Assembly (NCBI GenBank): GCA_947484245.1
Contig: CANKOT010000047.1
Span: 1-16,509, forward strand
DNA from: Comamonadaceae bacterium
GTDB taxonomy: Bacteria; Pseudomonadota; Gammaproteobacteria; Burkholderiales; Burkholderiaceae
Length of the DNA: 16,509 nt
Direction: 5' to 3'
The position numbers and the translations under genes were made by a program. Below the pieces are notes generated by a model. The model searched no databases, was not told the origin of the DNA, and worked only from the letters and a program-made list of their open reading frames with translations. How positions within the stretch are numbered: the first letter of the stretch is position 1; every line of letters starts with the position of its first letter. Positions 1 to 7,773 of the stretch are shown here, one piece after another.

Positions 1-1946
1 ACCAAGGCATGGACCGCTTTGTAGCCCGCAAGGCCGTGATCAAAGATTTGGAAGCACAAGGCTTGCTGATCGAAATCAAGCCGCACAAACTGATGCTGCC
101 CATTTGCGCCCGTACCGGCCAAGTGGTGGAACCGATGCTCACAGATCAGTGGTTCGTGGCGGTCAACAAGGTCAGCCCACAAGACTCCACTGGCAAGAGC
201 ATTGCACAAAAAGCCATTGATGCCGTGCACACCGGTCAAGTGAATTTTGTCCCCGAAAACTGGGTCAATACGTACGACCAGTGGATGAACAACATTCAAG
301 ATTGGTGTATTTCTCGCCAACTTTGGTGGGGCCATCAAATTCCCGCTTGGTACGACGAAGAAGGCCATGTGTATGTGGCCAAGTCAGAAGCTGAAGCGCA
401 AGCGCAAGCCGATGCCAAAGGCCCCGGCAAAAAACTCAAGCGCGATGAAGACGTCCTTGACACTTGGTATTCCTCTGCGTTGGTGCCGTTCTCCACTATG
501 GGTTGGCCCGAGGCTGTCCCCGCTTCAGGCAGCAACAAAACTCAAGACTACGACTTGTACTTGCCTTCATCGGTATTGGTCACAGGCTACGACATCATCT
601 TCTTCTGGGTTGCCAGAATGATCATGATGACCACGCATTTCACGGGTCGCGTGCCTTTCAAACACGTCTACATCCACGGCTTGGTGCGCGACGCCCAAGG
701 CAAGAAGATGAGCAAGTCAGAAGGCAATGTGCTCGATCCTGTGGACCTGATCGACGGCATTTCTTTAGAGCCTTTGCTTGAAAAACGTTCACAAGGTTTG
801 CGCAAGCCCGAAACTGCGCCGCAGGTCCGCAAGAACACGCAAAAAGAATTTCCTGAAGGCATTCCCGCCTACGGCGCTGACGCGTTGCGCTTCACGTTTG
901 CTGCTTTGGCCTCCTTAGGCCGCAGCATCAACTTTGACAGCAAGCGCTGCGAAGGCTATCGCAACTTTTGCAACAAGCTTTGGAACGCCACACGCTTTGT
1001 GCTGATGAACTGCGAAGGCCAAGATTGCGGCCTGAAGGAACACACCAAAGCAGAATGCGCTGTGGGTGGTCCTGCACATGGTTATTTGACCTTCAGTCAA
1101 GCTGATCGCTGGATTTCTTCCAAGATTCAACGCGTTGAAGCCGACGTCGCCAAAGGCTTTGCAGAGTACCGCTTGGACAATGTCGCCAACGTCATTTATG
1201 ACTTTGTCTGGAACGAGTTCTGCGATTGGTATTTAGAAATTGCCAAGGTACAAATCAACACAGGCGATGCCTCACAACAGCGCGCCACACGCCGCACGCT
1301 CATTCGCACCTTGGAAACTATTTTGCGTTTGGTCCACCCCATCACACCTTTCATCTCGGAAGAGTTGTGGCAAAAAGTGGCGCCTGTGGCTGGCCGTGCT
1401 GGCCCGTCCGTCAGCATTGCTGCCTACCCTGTCGCACAACTTGAACGAGTTGACGAAAAAGCCGAAGCCCACGTGGCCAAGCTCAAAACCTTGGTCGATG
1501 CTTGCCGCAATTTGCGCGGCGAGATGAGCGTGTCGCCTGCCACCAAATTGCCTTTGTATGTGTTGGGTGATTCAGAGTTCATGAAGACAGCAGGACCCGT
1601 GCTACAAGCCTTGGCCAAGCTAAATGAAGTCAAGGTCTTTGACAACGAGACCGATTGGACAAAAGCTTCGGCCGCTGCCCCCGTAGCAGTGGTGGGCGAA
1701 GCACGTTTGTGCTTGTTCATGGAAGTCGATGTCGCCGCAGAAAAGATCAGGCTCAGCAAAGAAGTGGCCCGCTTGGAAGGCGAAATTGGCAAGGCCCATG
1801 GCAAGCTCAGCAACGAGGCCTTTGTGGCCAAAGCGCCTCCCGTCGTCATTGAACAAGAGCGAAAGCGTGTGGCTGACTTTGAAGCTACTCTTAGCAAAGT
1901 GAAGTCTCAATTGGCGCAACTAGATGCAAAGCCACAAAAATCCTGA
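1..1946 (+). CDS. valS: Valyl-tRNA synthetase, 3' part (5' end outside window)
   Basis: Class I aminoacyl-tRNA synthetase that attaches valine to tRNA-Val in the cytoplasm. The reading frame is open from the left edge (codons from base 3), so the ATG at 9 is internal; about 647 codons remain, matching roughly the last two thirds of an E. coli-type ValS of about 950 residues. Visible landmarks in order: the end of the editing (CP1) domain, a tract LTDQW followed by [20 protein letters not shown], the [11 protein letters not shown] segment, the KMSKS signature at 705-719, the anticodon-binding domain ([28 protein letters not shown]), and a C-terminal coiled-coil arm (about 1735-1930, heptad-like charged helices) typical of ValS. 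The HIGH motif lies upstream, outside the window. It is followed by galU after 63 bases, with a possible hairpin and a -10-like hexamer between, so galU probably has its own promoter. Identity is very secure from motif order and the ValS-specific arm. Confidence 0.98.
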   Translation, partial: QGMDRFVARKAVIKDLEAQGLLIEIKPHKLMLPICARTGQVVEPMLTDQWFVAVNKVSPQDSTGKSIAQKAIDAVHTGQVNFVPENWVNTYDQWMNNIQDWCISRQLWWGHQIPAWYDEEGHVYVAKSEAEAQAQADAKGPGKKLKRDEDVLDTWYSSALVPFSTMGWPEAVPASGSNKTQDYDLYLPSSVLVTGYDIIFFWVARMIMMTTHFTGRVPFKHVYIHGLVRDAQGKKMSKSEGNVLDPVDLIDGISLEPLLEKRSQGLRKPETAPQVRKNTQKEFPEGIPAYGADALRFTFAALASLGRSINFDSKRCEGYRNFCNKLWNATRFVLMNCEGQDCGLKEHTKAECAVGGPAHGYLTFSQADRWISSKIQRVEADVAKGFAEYRLDNVANVIYDFVWNEFCDWYLEIAKVQINTGDASQQRATRRTLIRTLETILRLVHPITPFISEELWQKVAPVAGRAGPSVSIAAYPVAQLERVDEKAEAHVAKLKTLVDACRNLRGEMSVSPATKLPLYVLGDSEFMKTAGPVLQALAKLNEVKVFDNETDWTKASAAAPVAVVGEARLCLFMEVDVAAEKIRLSKEVARLEGEIGKAHGKLSNEAFVAKAPPVVIEQERKRVADFEATLSKVKSQLAQLDAKPQKS

Positions 1947-1947
1947 C

Positions 1948-1976
1948 ACACAAAAGCCTAGCAATTGTGTTATTTT
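1948..1976 (+). terminator. Possible weak terminator after valS
   Basis: Immediately after the valS stop codon an inverted repeat ACACAA (1948-1953) / TTGTGT (1965-1970) with an 11-base loop is followed by TATTTT. The stem is only six pairs and AT-rich, so this is tentative. A -10-like TAGAAT follows at 1978-1983, without a good -35 at normal spacing, 27 bases before the galU start. Confidence 0.3.
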
Positions 1977-2009
1977 CTAGAATGAATTGAACTCTGCGAG
2001 AAATCTCCT

Positions 2010-2897
2010 ATGAGCGCCAAACCCAGTATCAGAAAAGCCGTTTTTCCCGTCGCAGGGCTCGGCACCCGGTTTTTACCAGCCACCAAAGCAGCACCCAAAG
2101 AAATGTTGCCCGTCGTGGACAAACCGCTTATTCAATATGCCGTAGAAGAGGCCTATTCTGCTGGCGTTCGGCACATGATTTTTGTCACGGGCCGCAGCAA
2201 GCGCGCCATTGAAGATCACTTTGACACGGCATACGAGTTGGAAGCAGAACTTGAGAGTGCACACAAAGAAGAACTTCTTCGCCTGGTTCGATCGGTTCAA
2301 CCCGATGACATGGTGTGTGCCTACGTCAGGCAACCTCGTTCTTTGGGTTTAGGGCACGCCGTTCTGTGCGCTGAGGCCATGGTGGGGCAAGAGCCATTTG
2401 CCGTCTTGCTTGCAGACGACCTGATGGTGGGTCTCAAAGGTGGTCCCTCCGTTCTGACACAAATGGTCAAAGCCTACGAACAACAAGGCCGCTCTATTCT
2501 GGCCGTTCAGGAAGTCCCTTTAGACCACGTCAAACGCTATGGCATAGTGGCGGGTGAATCGGCGGGCAAGCAACTCATTCGCGTCGAACAAATTGTAGAA
2601 AAACCAAGCCCTGAAAAAGCGCCATCACGGATGGGTGTTGCGGGCCGCTACATTCTCACGCCAGGAATTTTTGATGAAATTAGAAATCAACCCACTGGCG
2701 TAGGCGGTGAAATTCAACTGACCGATGCCATTGCAAGATTGAAGTCACGCGAGGCTGTGTACGCGTTTGAATACGAAGGCAAACGCTACGACTGTGGCAG
2801 CAAAGAGGGTTTCTTAGAAGCCACTGTTGAATTGGCTTTAGAGCACCCGCAAGTAGGCGAGTCTTTCAGGAAATACTTGAAGACGCTCAGTCTTTGA
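2010..2897 (+). CDS. galU: UTP-glucose-1-phosphate uridylyltransferase
   Basis: Makes UDP-glucose from UTP and glucose-1-phosphate in the cytoplasm, feeding lipopolysaccharide, exopolysaccharide and osmoprotectant synthesis. The protein has 295 residues, close to the usual 290-302. The N-terminus carries the nucleotidyltransferase signature GLGTRFLPATKAAPKEMLPV (residues 16-35), then the DKPLIQYAVEEA stretch. Further on are the metal-binding LLADDLM segment near the middle of the protein, the VEKP element, and the GGEIQLTDAI stretch typical of bacterial GalU. The ATG at 2010 directly precedes the conserved RKAVFPVAGLGTR region. The ribosome binding site is weak (GCGAGA about 10 bases upstream, within a small GAGA-AA-TCTC dyad). 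It lies 63 bases after valS on the same strand and converges on the tusA-like gene with a gap of only 44 bases. Nothing is odd in the protein itself. Confidence 0.97.
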   Translation: MSAKPSIRKAVFPVAGLGTRFLPATKAAPKEMLPVVDKPLIQYAVEEAYSAGVRHMIFVTGRSKRAIEDHFDTAYELEAELESAHKEELLRLVRSVQPDDMVCAYVRQPRSLGLGHAVLCAEAMVGQEPFAVLLADDLMVGLKGGPSVLTQMVKAYEQQGRSILAVQEVPLDHVKRYGIVAGESAGKQLIRVEQIVEKPSPEKAPSRMGVAGRYILTPGIFDEIRNQPTGVGGEIQLTDAIARLKSREAVYAFEYEGKRYDCGSKEGFLEATVELALEHPQVGESFRKYLKTLSL

Positions 2898-2901
2898 AAC
2901 G

Positions 2902-2936
2902 GCAAAATTTTGCATCTAGCTTCGAGGGGTGAAGCT
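2902..2936. terminator. Possible bidirectional terminator between convergent galU and tusA
   Basis: The 44-base convergent gap holds a perfect 12-base palindrome GCAAAATTTTGC (2902-2913) and a perfect inverted repeat AGCTTC (2918-2923) / GAAGCT (2931-2936) with a seven-base loop. Read leftward, the second hairpin is followed after a few bases by an A/T-rich stretch ending in TTTT. Read rightward it is followed by TTTGATT. Uridine runs are weak on both sides, so function as a terminator is an inference from position and symmetry. Confidence 0.35.
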
Positions 2937-2941
2937 TTGAT

Positions 2942-3175
2942 TCAACGTCTTTTGATCCAAATCAAAAACTTGTCGCCATCCGTTTCCTGAAGTACCAAAT
3001 CATTGCCAGTTTGTTTGGCAAAAGCCGCAAAGTCTCTTTGAGCGCCCGGATCAGTGGACAAGACTTTGAGAACCTGGCCTGAATGCATGGTCATTAAAGA
3101 TTTTTTGGCCTTCAAAATAGGCAAGGGGCAATTGAGACCACACGTGTCCAATTCAATGTCAAAAGTCAAACTCAT
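2942..3175 (-). CDS. TusA-family sulfur carrier / sulfurtransferase
   Basis: A 77-residue cytoplasmic protein of the TusA (SirA) family, which accepts a persulfide on a single conserved cysteine and passes sulfur to acceptors in tRNA thiolation, molybdenum cofactor or sulfur-oxidation pathways. The family signature is present: DTCGLNCPLPILKAKK, in which Cys16 of the CPxP motif is the expected active cysteine. A further cysteine (Cys12) lies just before it. An in-frame ATG exists 51 bases upstream, but the start at 3175 is chosen because a clear GGAG sits six bases before it and the family begins just ahead of the beta strand. It lies 28 bases downstream of the Nudix gene and so is probably the last gene of the cysM operon. 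Whether it is the true TusA of tRNA 2-thiouridylation or a paralogue such as YedF-like proteins cannot be decided from sequence alone. Confidence 0.9.
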   Translation of the reverse strand: MSLTFDIELDTCGLNCPLPILKAKKSLMTMHSGQVLKVLSTDPGAQRDFAAFAKQTGNDLVLQETDGDKFLIWIKRR

Positions 3176-3203
3176 TTCATCTCCAAATTGAGGGGGTTGG
3201 CAA

Positions 3204-3749
3204 TTAACTGGCGCGTCCCTGAGCATCGCGCTCTTCCCAAGTCATGAACTTAGGCTCAATGCCTTCTGTGCGCAGCCAATCACCCAGTGCATAGCCCGTG
3301 CCAGCAGGCCAACAAACCAACTCATCAAAATTGAACATTTGGTATTCCGCCAGCTCGGGCGATAACTTGACCGTGCCCGATGCGACTGCGTGGTAAGCAA
3401 TGATGACTTGGTTCATGCGCTGGAAGTCGTAGACACCAATCAATTTAAGCGCACTGACTTGCAAGTTGGTTTCTTCTTTGATTTCACGGGTGATGCCTTC
3501 TTCAGGGGTTTCTCCAGCCTCCATGAAACCCGTGATGAGTGCAAATTTCCGGCCTGCCCATGCCGCATTGCGCGCCAGCAAAATTTGATTGCCGACCTGC
3601 ACGATGCCTGCCAAGACAGGCGTGGGGTTGTTCCAATGTGTAAATTCACATTCGGTACAACGCAGGCGAAGTTTTTCTCCGCCATCCTCCATTTGTGGCA
3701 ACCAAGAGAGCGACGCACCGCAACACGGACAAAAGCGATATTCAATCAT
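3204..3749 (-). CDS. Nudix hydrolase with N-terminal zinc ribbon
   Basis: A 181-residue protein expected to hydrolyse a nucleoside diphosphate linked to another moiety; the substrate is unknown. The N-terminus has two CxxC knuckles (Cys7/Cys10 and Cys31/Cys34), a zinc ribbon of the Nudix_N_2 type. The Nudix box spans residues 74-96 (GFMEAGETPEEGITREIKEE, then TNL) with the metal-binding REIKEE core intact; the usual glycine near the end of the box is replaced by Asn95. The SQPWPFP motif of NudC NADH pyrophosphatases is absent at the expected place after the box, so a NudC assignment is not made. The start codon overlaps the cysM stop as ATGA (3749-3746), indicating translational coupling. Sitting between cysM and a TusA-like gene, it might act in sulfur or cofactor metabolism, but that is guilt by association only. 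Confidence 0.92.
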   Translation of the reverse strand: MIEYRFCPCCGASLSWLPQMEDGGEKLRLRCTECEFTHWNNPTPVLAGIVQVGNQILLARNAAWAGRKFALITGFMEAGETPEEGITREIKEETNLQVSALKLIGVYDFQRMNQVIIAYHAVASGTVKLSPELAEYQMFNFDELVCWPAGTGYALGDWLRTEGIEPKFMTWEERDAQGRAS

Positions 3750-4648
3750 GCTGGAAAAACTCCCGTAGAAAGATAACGATCGCCGCGATCACACACAATG
3801 AAGACGATGGTGGCGTTTTTTTCTCGAGCAGCAACTTGCTGGGCAACCCAGCAAGCGCCTGCTGCTGAAATGCCAGCAAACAATCCCTCTTCGCGTGCCA
3901 TTTGACGGCAAGTGTCTTCAGCGTCATCTTGACTAACATAAATCAACTCATCCACATTGGCTGGGTTGTAGATCTTGGGCAAGTATGCCTCCGGCCACTT
4001 CCGAATGCCAGGAATGCGCGAACCCTCAGTAGGTTGAGCGCCCACAATTTGGATCTTGGGATTCTTTTCTTTCAGAAACTGCGATACGCCAGTGATGGTG
4101 CCAGTGGTGCCCATGGAGCTGACAAAGTGCGTGACACGCCCTTCTGTTTGCGACCAGATTTCTGGGCCCGTGGTCTCGTAATGAATGCGTGGGTTGTCAA
4201 GATTGGAAAACTGATCCAAGATGCGCCCCTTGCCTTGGGCCGCCATGTTGTCAGCCAGGTCTCGGGCGTATTCCATGCCCCCGCTTTTGGGCGTCAAGAT
4301 GAGTTCGGCACCAAAGGCCTTCATGGTTTGCGCACGCTCAATGGACAAATCTTCCGGCATGATCAAAATCATTCGGTAACCCCTGATGGCCGCGCCCATG
4401 GCAAGTGCAATGCCCGTGTTGCCCGATGTGGCTTCAATCAGAGTGTCGCCAGGCTTGATTTCGCCTCGCTCTTCAGCCCTTTTGATCATGGACAGTGCGG
4501 GCCTGTCTTTGACCGATCCTGCAGGATTGTTGCCCTCTAATTTTCCCAAAATAACGTTGCCTTTGGGGCGCGTCATTTCCGCAGACATTCGCTGCAACCT
4601 GATCAAGGGCGTATTGCCAATGGCATCTTCAAGGGTTAAATAATTCAT
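3746..4648 (-). CDS. cysM: Cysteine synthase B (O-acetylserine sulfhydrylase B)
   Basis: A PLP enzyme that makes cysteine (or S-sulfocysteine from thiosulfate) from O-acetylserine in the cytoplasm. The protein has 300 residues, as expected for CysM. PLP forms a Schiff base with Lys47 in NNPAGSVKDR; TSGNTG (residues 74-79) forms the substrate loop, and GTTGT (180-184) binds the cofactor phosphate. The segments KLEGNNPAGSVKDR, THFVSSMGTTGTITGVS and the C-terminal CDRGDRYLSTGVF match CysM closely and separate it from CysK. No Shine-Dalgarno sequence is visible before the ATG at 4648; the leader there is A-rich. It is the first gene of a leftward operon with the Nudix gene and the TusA-like gene, and is divergent from the membrane protein at 4781, with 132 bases between them. 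No regulator gene adjoins it. Confidence 0.96.
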   Translation of the reverse strand: MNYLTLEDAIGNTPLIRLQRMSAEMTRPKGNVILGKLEGNNPAGSVKDRPALSMIKRAEERGEIKPGDTLIEATSGNTGIALAMGAAIRGYRMILIMPEDLSIERAQTMKAFGAELILTPKSGGMEYARDLADNMAAQGKGRILDQFSNLDNPRIHYETTGPEIWSQTEGRVTHFVSSMGTTGTITGVSQFLKEKNPKIQIVGAQPTEGSRIPGIRKWPEAYLPKIYNPANVDELIYVSQDDAEDTCRQMAREEGLFAGISAAGACWVAQQVAAREKNATIVFIVCDRGDRYLSTGVFPA

Positions 4649-4705
4649 TTTTTCTATTTACCAAGCCAAGTCTAAGCAAGAGACTGAAAATGCACGCTTT
4701 TTGGT

Positions 4706-4729
4706 GCTCGAAAGGATTATGCTTCGAAC
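4706..4729. repeat. Imperfect dyad between divergent cysM and 4781 gene
   Basis: GCTCGAA (4706-4712) and TTCGAAC (4723-4729) form an inverted repeat with one mismatch and a ten-base centre. It lies in the 132-base divergent gap, 51 bases before the rightward start codon, where an operator or a leader hairpin could sit. No convincing paired -35/-10 was found around it. It may be chance. Confidence 0.2.
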
Positions 4730-4780
4730 AAGCTAACCTTGTCATGGCAACAGACATTCATCAATTTTTAGGAGAACTCA

Positions 4781-5425
4781 ATGTTGATAGGCGCATGGTG
4801 GATTTGGGTTCTAGCCTTAGGCCTGTATGTTGTTTTTCGCCTTTGGTACGACAATTGGAAAGGCCCACTGAGCCCCCAAGAAGTGACCGATTTCATGAAT
4901 CAGGTCAGCGATCTCAAAATGAGCGAGTACAGCGATCCGAAAGATTTAAGAGCTTTTCTGCAAGCAGACGATGGGAAAGAATTTGTCATGGTCAATTTGG
5001 TTCGTGTTCACACTGGAGAGCTTGCGCACCCCCACACTGGCAAACCCACCAAAGGCATCGACCTGCTGCGAGAGTATGGCAACAGTTTTGTCAAAGTTTT
5101 GGTCAGGCATGGGGGGCATCCTGTCTTGGTGATGCGCAAGGTGGGTGGCTACATTGACTCTTGGAACACACCCCCTGACCCCGGATGGCACGTTGCCGGC
5201 AGCATGCGCTACAGAAGCCGCCGAGACATGATGCTACTGGCCTTGGATCATTCTGTGAAGCAAGTGCACATTTTGAAAACGGCAGCCACATCCACTACTT
5301 TTTCATTTCCATCCCAAGTGGTTCTCGGCCTTGCCATAAGGCCCCGCGTATGGGTGGCACTGGTGTTGGCCTTGGGTTCAGCACTTGTCCATTTGGTCAG
5401 CGTCATCTCATTGGTTCCAAGTTAA
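4781..5425 (+). CDS. Uncharacterised membrane-anchored protein, DUF1330-like core
   Basis: A 214-residue protein of unknown function. A strong ribosome binding site AGGAGA lies five bases before the ATG, so the start is firm. Residues about 4-22 form an N-terminal membrane helix (rich in W, L and V), and residues about 188-212 a C-terminal one, with a soluble region of about 160 residues between. That region contains FVMVNLVRV, a helix leading into VRHGGHPVLVMRKVGGYIDSW, and a strand-helix unit with RYRSRRDMM. This resembles the beta-alpha-beta pattern and central HGG of DUF1330/dimeric alpha-beta-barrel (ABM-like) domains; the match is by eye and is inference. Beyond the TAA stop the same frame stays open for 26 more codons to 5506. 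The gene stands alone between divergent cysM and convergent kef. No catalytic residues can be named. Confidence 0.75.
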   Translation: MLIGAWWIWVLALGLYVVFRLWYDNWKGPLSPQEVTDFMNQVSDLKMSEYSDPKDLRAFLQADDGKEFVMVNLVRVHTGELAHPHTGKPTKGIDLLREYGNSFVKVLVRHGGHPVLVMRKVGGYIDSWNTPPDPGWHVAGSMRYRSRRDMMLLALDHSVKQVHILKTAATSTTFSFPSQVVLGLAIRPRVWVALVLALGSALVHLVSVISLVPS

Positions 5426-5676
5426 AGAAGAGACAAATCCCCCAGAACACTGACCCAAGTTCAGGCTGCCTTGAAAAAAGCGCAAATGGCCACCGAGCTC
5501 ACATGAACCGCAGCAGAATGCACTCTATCCTGCACACAACCGAGAAGCTCTCAGCTTTGTAGCTGTCAAATTGCCCACAATGTCAGTTGCCCAGTTACGG
5601 ACTGACCGAAATGATCAAGGGTGCGCCAGCCAAAAATTGTGACGCATGCAATCCTTGAGATTGAGAATGACTCAGG
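5426..5676. other. Gap between convergent genes; holds an in-frame 26-codon tail
   Basis: No complete gene was recognised in these 251 bases. Immediately after the TAA of the preceding gene the same frame continues through 5426-5503 as a basic, then amphipathic segment (RRDKSPRTLTQ... ending KKAQMATELT) and stops at TGA 5504-5506. A small hairpin CAGCT-TTGT-AGCTG lies at 5552-5565 without a uridine tail. Just beyond the kef stop, on the leftward strand, a weak four-pair stem (ATTG/CAAT) runs into five T residues (5631-5652). Neither is a convincing terminator. Confidence 0.4.
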
Positions 5677-7440
5677 TCAATGTCTGAGGTCTGCTGATTT
5701 GTCTTCGACTTCATCGCCAGGATCAACCTCTCGCAACAACTCATAGCGCTGACTTCGCTGAACTTGAACCATGCGAATGACACGCTTCATGGGCACGCCC
5801 ACCAATGCCAAAGCATGGGTGGCCAACATCAAAGAGCCCTCAATGGTTTCAGGCACCACCTCTGAGGCACCTGCAGTTTGAAACTTGGCCAAGTCTTGGT
5901 CATCTTTGGTTCTGACCACCACAGGCACATGGGGGGCATGTTCCTTGGCCAAGGCTAAAACTCTCAAGGCAGAGGCGCTGTCTAAATAAGTCACAACCAC
6001 AGCACTGGCCCTCTCCAAGCCAGCAGACATGAGGGACTCCAATTTGGCTGAATCGCCATAAGCGACTTGATCGCCTTGGGCCAGGGCTCGATTGACACGG
6101 TCTGGATCTAAATCTAAAGCGATGTAGGCCACCTGCTGTGTTTTCAATAGCTTGGCCAGATTTTGACCACACCGTCCGTAGCCACAAATGATGATGTGCT
6201 TTTCTGTATTGATGCTTTTTTGCGCCAATTGAGTCATTTCAAGGGAATGCTCTAACCAGTCGCTGGAAGACCATTTCATCACCCACTGGTTAGCCCGCAT
6301 GATGATGAATGGCGTGGCAACCATAGACAGCACCATGCTGGCCAGCACCGGGTTGAGCCAATCGGCAGGGATCAAGTTGTGTTGGTTACCAAGCGTCAGT
6401 AAAACAAAACCAAACTCGCCTGCCTGGGCCAAATAAAGACCCGTTCGAAGTGAAACGCCCTCGCTTGCCCCCCTAGTCTAGCGATAGCTGCAACCAAGAC
6501 GAACTTCATCACAACAGGCACGCTGACCAAGAACAACACGAACGCCCAGCGATCCCAAATGATTCGCCAGTCAAGCATCATGCCAATCGTGATGAAGAAG
6601 AGTCCCAACAAGATATCGTGAAAGGGCTTGATGTCCAACTCAACGCGGTGTTTGAATTCTGTTTCAGAAATGAGCATGCCTGCCACGAAGGCCCCTAGGG
6701 CCAAACTCAATCCTGCAATCTCAGTGAGCCATGCCAGTCCCAATGTGACCAACAAAACATTCAATACAAACAACTCTTCGGTCTGCCTGCGTGCCACCAA
6801 CAACAACCACCAACGCATCAGGCGTTGGCCTCCTGTGAGAAGCAATGTGATGAGCACGGTGGCCTTGATCACTGCCAGACCCAAGGCGGTCATGAGTTGT
6901 TCAGGTGGTGCATTGAGGGCTGGGATCATGACCAAAAAAAGGAACCACAGCCAAATCCTGAAACAGCAAGACGCCCAGCACCCGCTTCCCATGCTCTGAA
7001 TCTAGCTCCAAGCGATCGGCCATGAGCTTGATCACAATGGCCGTACTGCTCATGGACAAAGCACCTGCCAGCGTTAATGCGGTTTGCCAGCTCATACCCC
7101 AAAGGGTTGGCGCCATGACGCTGAGAAAAAAGGAAAAAGTAGTGACAATGACCACCGTCAAGGTCACTTGCCAGAAACCCAAACCAAACACATACCGCTG
7201 CATGGCCCTCAACTTGGGTAAATTGAATTCGAGGCCAATGACAAACATCAAAAAGACAACGCCAAACTCAGCCAAGTGGCGAACGCCCTCGGAGTTTTGT
7301 GCCAGTGCCAAAGCATTCGGGCCAATCACAACGCCCACCACCAAGTAACCCAGCATGGGAGGCAACTTGAGGAATCGGCACCCCACAACCCCCAGCACAG
7401 CGGCTAGCAAGTAAAGCAGGGTTAATTCCAAGGAACTCAT
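5677..7440 (-). pseudogene. Kef-type cation:proton antiporter (CPA2), disrupted by two single-base indels
   Basis: If repaired, this encodes an inner-membrane monovalent cation/proton antiporter of about 587 residues with an N-terminal Na/H-exchanger domain and a C-terminal TrkA-N (KTN/RCK) regulatory domain. The first part runs from 7440 (MSSLELTLLYLLAAV) through the Kef-like SMSSTAIVIKLM and LLFQDLAVVPF. The frame then breaks at a run of seven T on the coding strand (6940-6934). The middle part (PALNAPPEQ..., ITLLL, GLSLALGAFVAGML) is in the second frame to about 6474. A run of six G (6473-6468) breaks it again, and the original frame resumes with EGVSLRTGLYLAQAGEFGF and the nucleotide-binding CGYGRCGQ of TrkA-N. 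Removing one T and adding one G restores a continuous protein. Either the gene is inactivated, it is a slippage-prone locus, or these are sequencing errors. The Kef ligand (glutathione or nucleotide) cannot be told from sequence. No Shine-Dalgarno is visible at the start. Confidence 0.85.
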
Positions 7441-7527
7441 ACGGTGATCGTAGCCAAATCCATAAAACTTAGGGGAACATGGAGTATGGTGTAAGAGTGA
7501 CTAAATAATTTGAGAAAAGGAGTTGCC

Positions 7528-7713
7528 ATGTTTCAAGTTGTGATTCAGTCAGCGATTCGTCAAATGAAGTCCAAATTGCGACTCCCTGCACCACCTCGAG
7601 CAGGTGAAGGTGCGCCAGATCCATCCAAATCCAAGGACAAAACAAGCCTGATATTGATTTTGTTTTTAGTGGGGACAATCTTGCTTTTGGCAGTGTTTAG
7701 CAACTTGGCTTGA
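7528..7713 (+). CDS. Small single-pass membrane protein, 61 residues, unknown function
   Basis: A short gene with a clear ribosome binding site GGAG (7519-7522) five bases before the ATG at 7528. A TTG in the same frame at 7510 is less likely. The protein begins with an amphipathic basic segment (FQVVIQSAIRQMKSKLR), followed by a Pro/Gly-rich linker (residues about 20-35) and a C-terminal hydrophobic helix (about 40-57, SLILILFLVGTILLLAVF). This suggests a tail-anchored or N-in protein of the inner membrane with a cytoplasmic basic part. No family was recognised. It is divergent from the kef gene (87 bases) and ends 60 bases before tRNA-Leu, so transcription may run on into the tRNA. The combination of good ribosome binding site, signal-like hydrophobic helix and a location free of other genes supports it as real. 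Confidence 0.65.
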   Translation: MFQVVIQSAIRQMKSKLRLPAPPRAGEGAPDPSKSKDKTSLILILFLVGTILLLAVFSNLA

Positions 7714-7750
7714 ACTGAGTTTGATTTCAAAAAAGCCAAAAAAAATATGT

Positions 7751-7756
7751 CATAAT
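7751..7756 (+). promoter_or_regulatory. Possible -10 element for tRNA-Leu
   Basis: CATAAT lies 17 bases before the mature tRNA 5' end, within an A-rich stretch that includes eight consecutive A (7738-7745). No good -35 hexamer is found 16-18 bases upstream; TTGATT at 7721-7726 is 24 bases away, which is too far. Tentative. Confidence 0.3.
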
Positions 7757-7773
7757 CGCTGTCTTCGCAATCC

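Noticed and set aside
3176..3226. Longer TusA-like protein starting at 3226
   Set aside because: The start at 3175 has a GGAG six bases upstream and fits the family length; the extension overlaps the end of the Nudix gene.
3902..4540. Long rightward open frame (212 codons) opposite cysM
   Set aside because: It is antisense to a clear, conserved PLP enzyme, and its translation has no recognisable domain; open frames opposite genes with biased codon use are common.
4655..4660. TAAATA on the leftward strand as the cysM -10 element
   Set aside because: It would place the transcript start almost at the ATG, and no -35 exists at normal spacing.
5185..5562. Rightward open frame overlapping the end of the DUF1330-like gene
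   Set aside because: It lies in another frame of the supported gene, has no ribosome binding site and a composition lacking any membrane or domain pattern.
6934..6940. Programmed -1 ribosomal frameshift at the T7 tract in kef
   Set aside because: A -1 slip there reads TGG TCA TGA and stops at once; a +1 shift would be needed, and a -1 at the second site, so two opposite programmed shifts in one gene are implausible.
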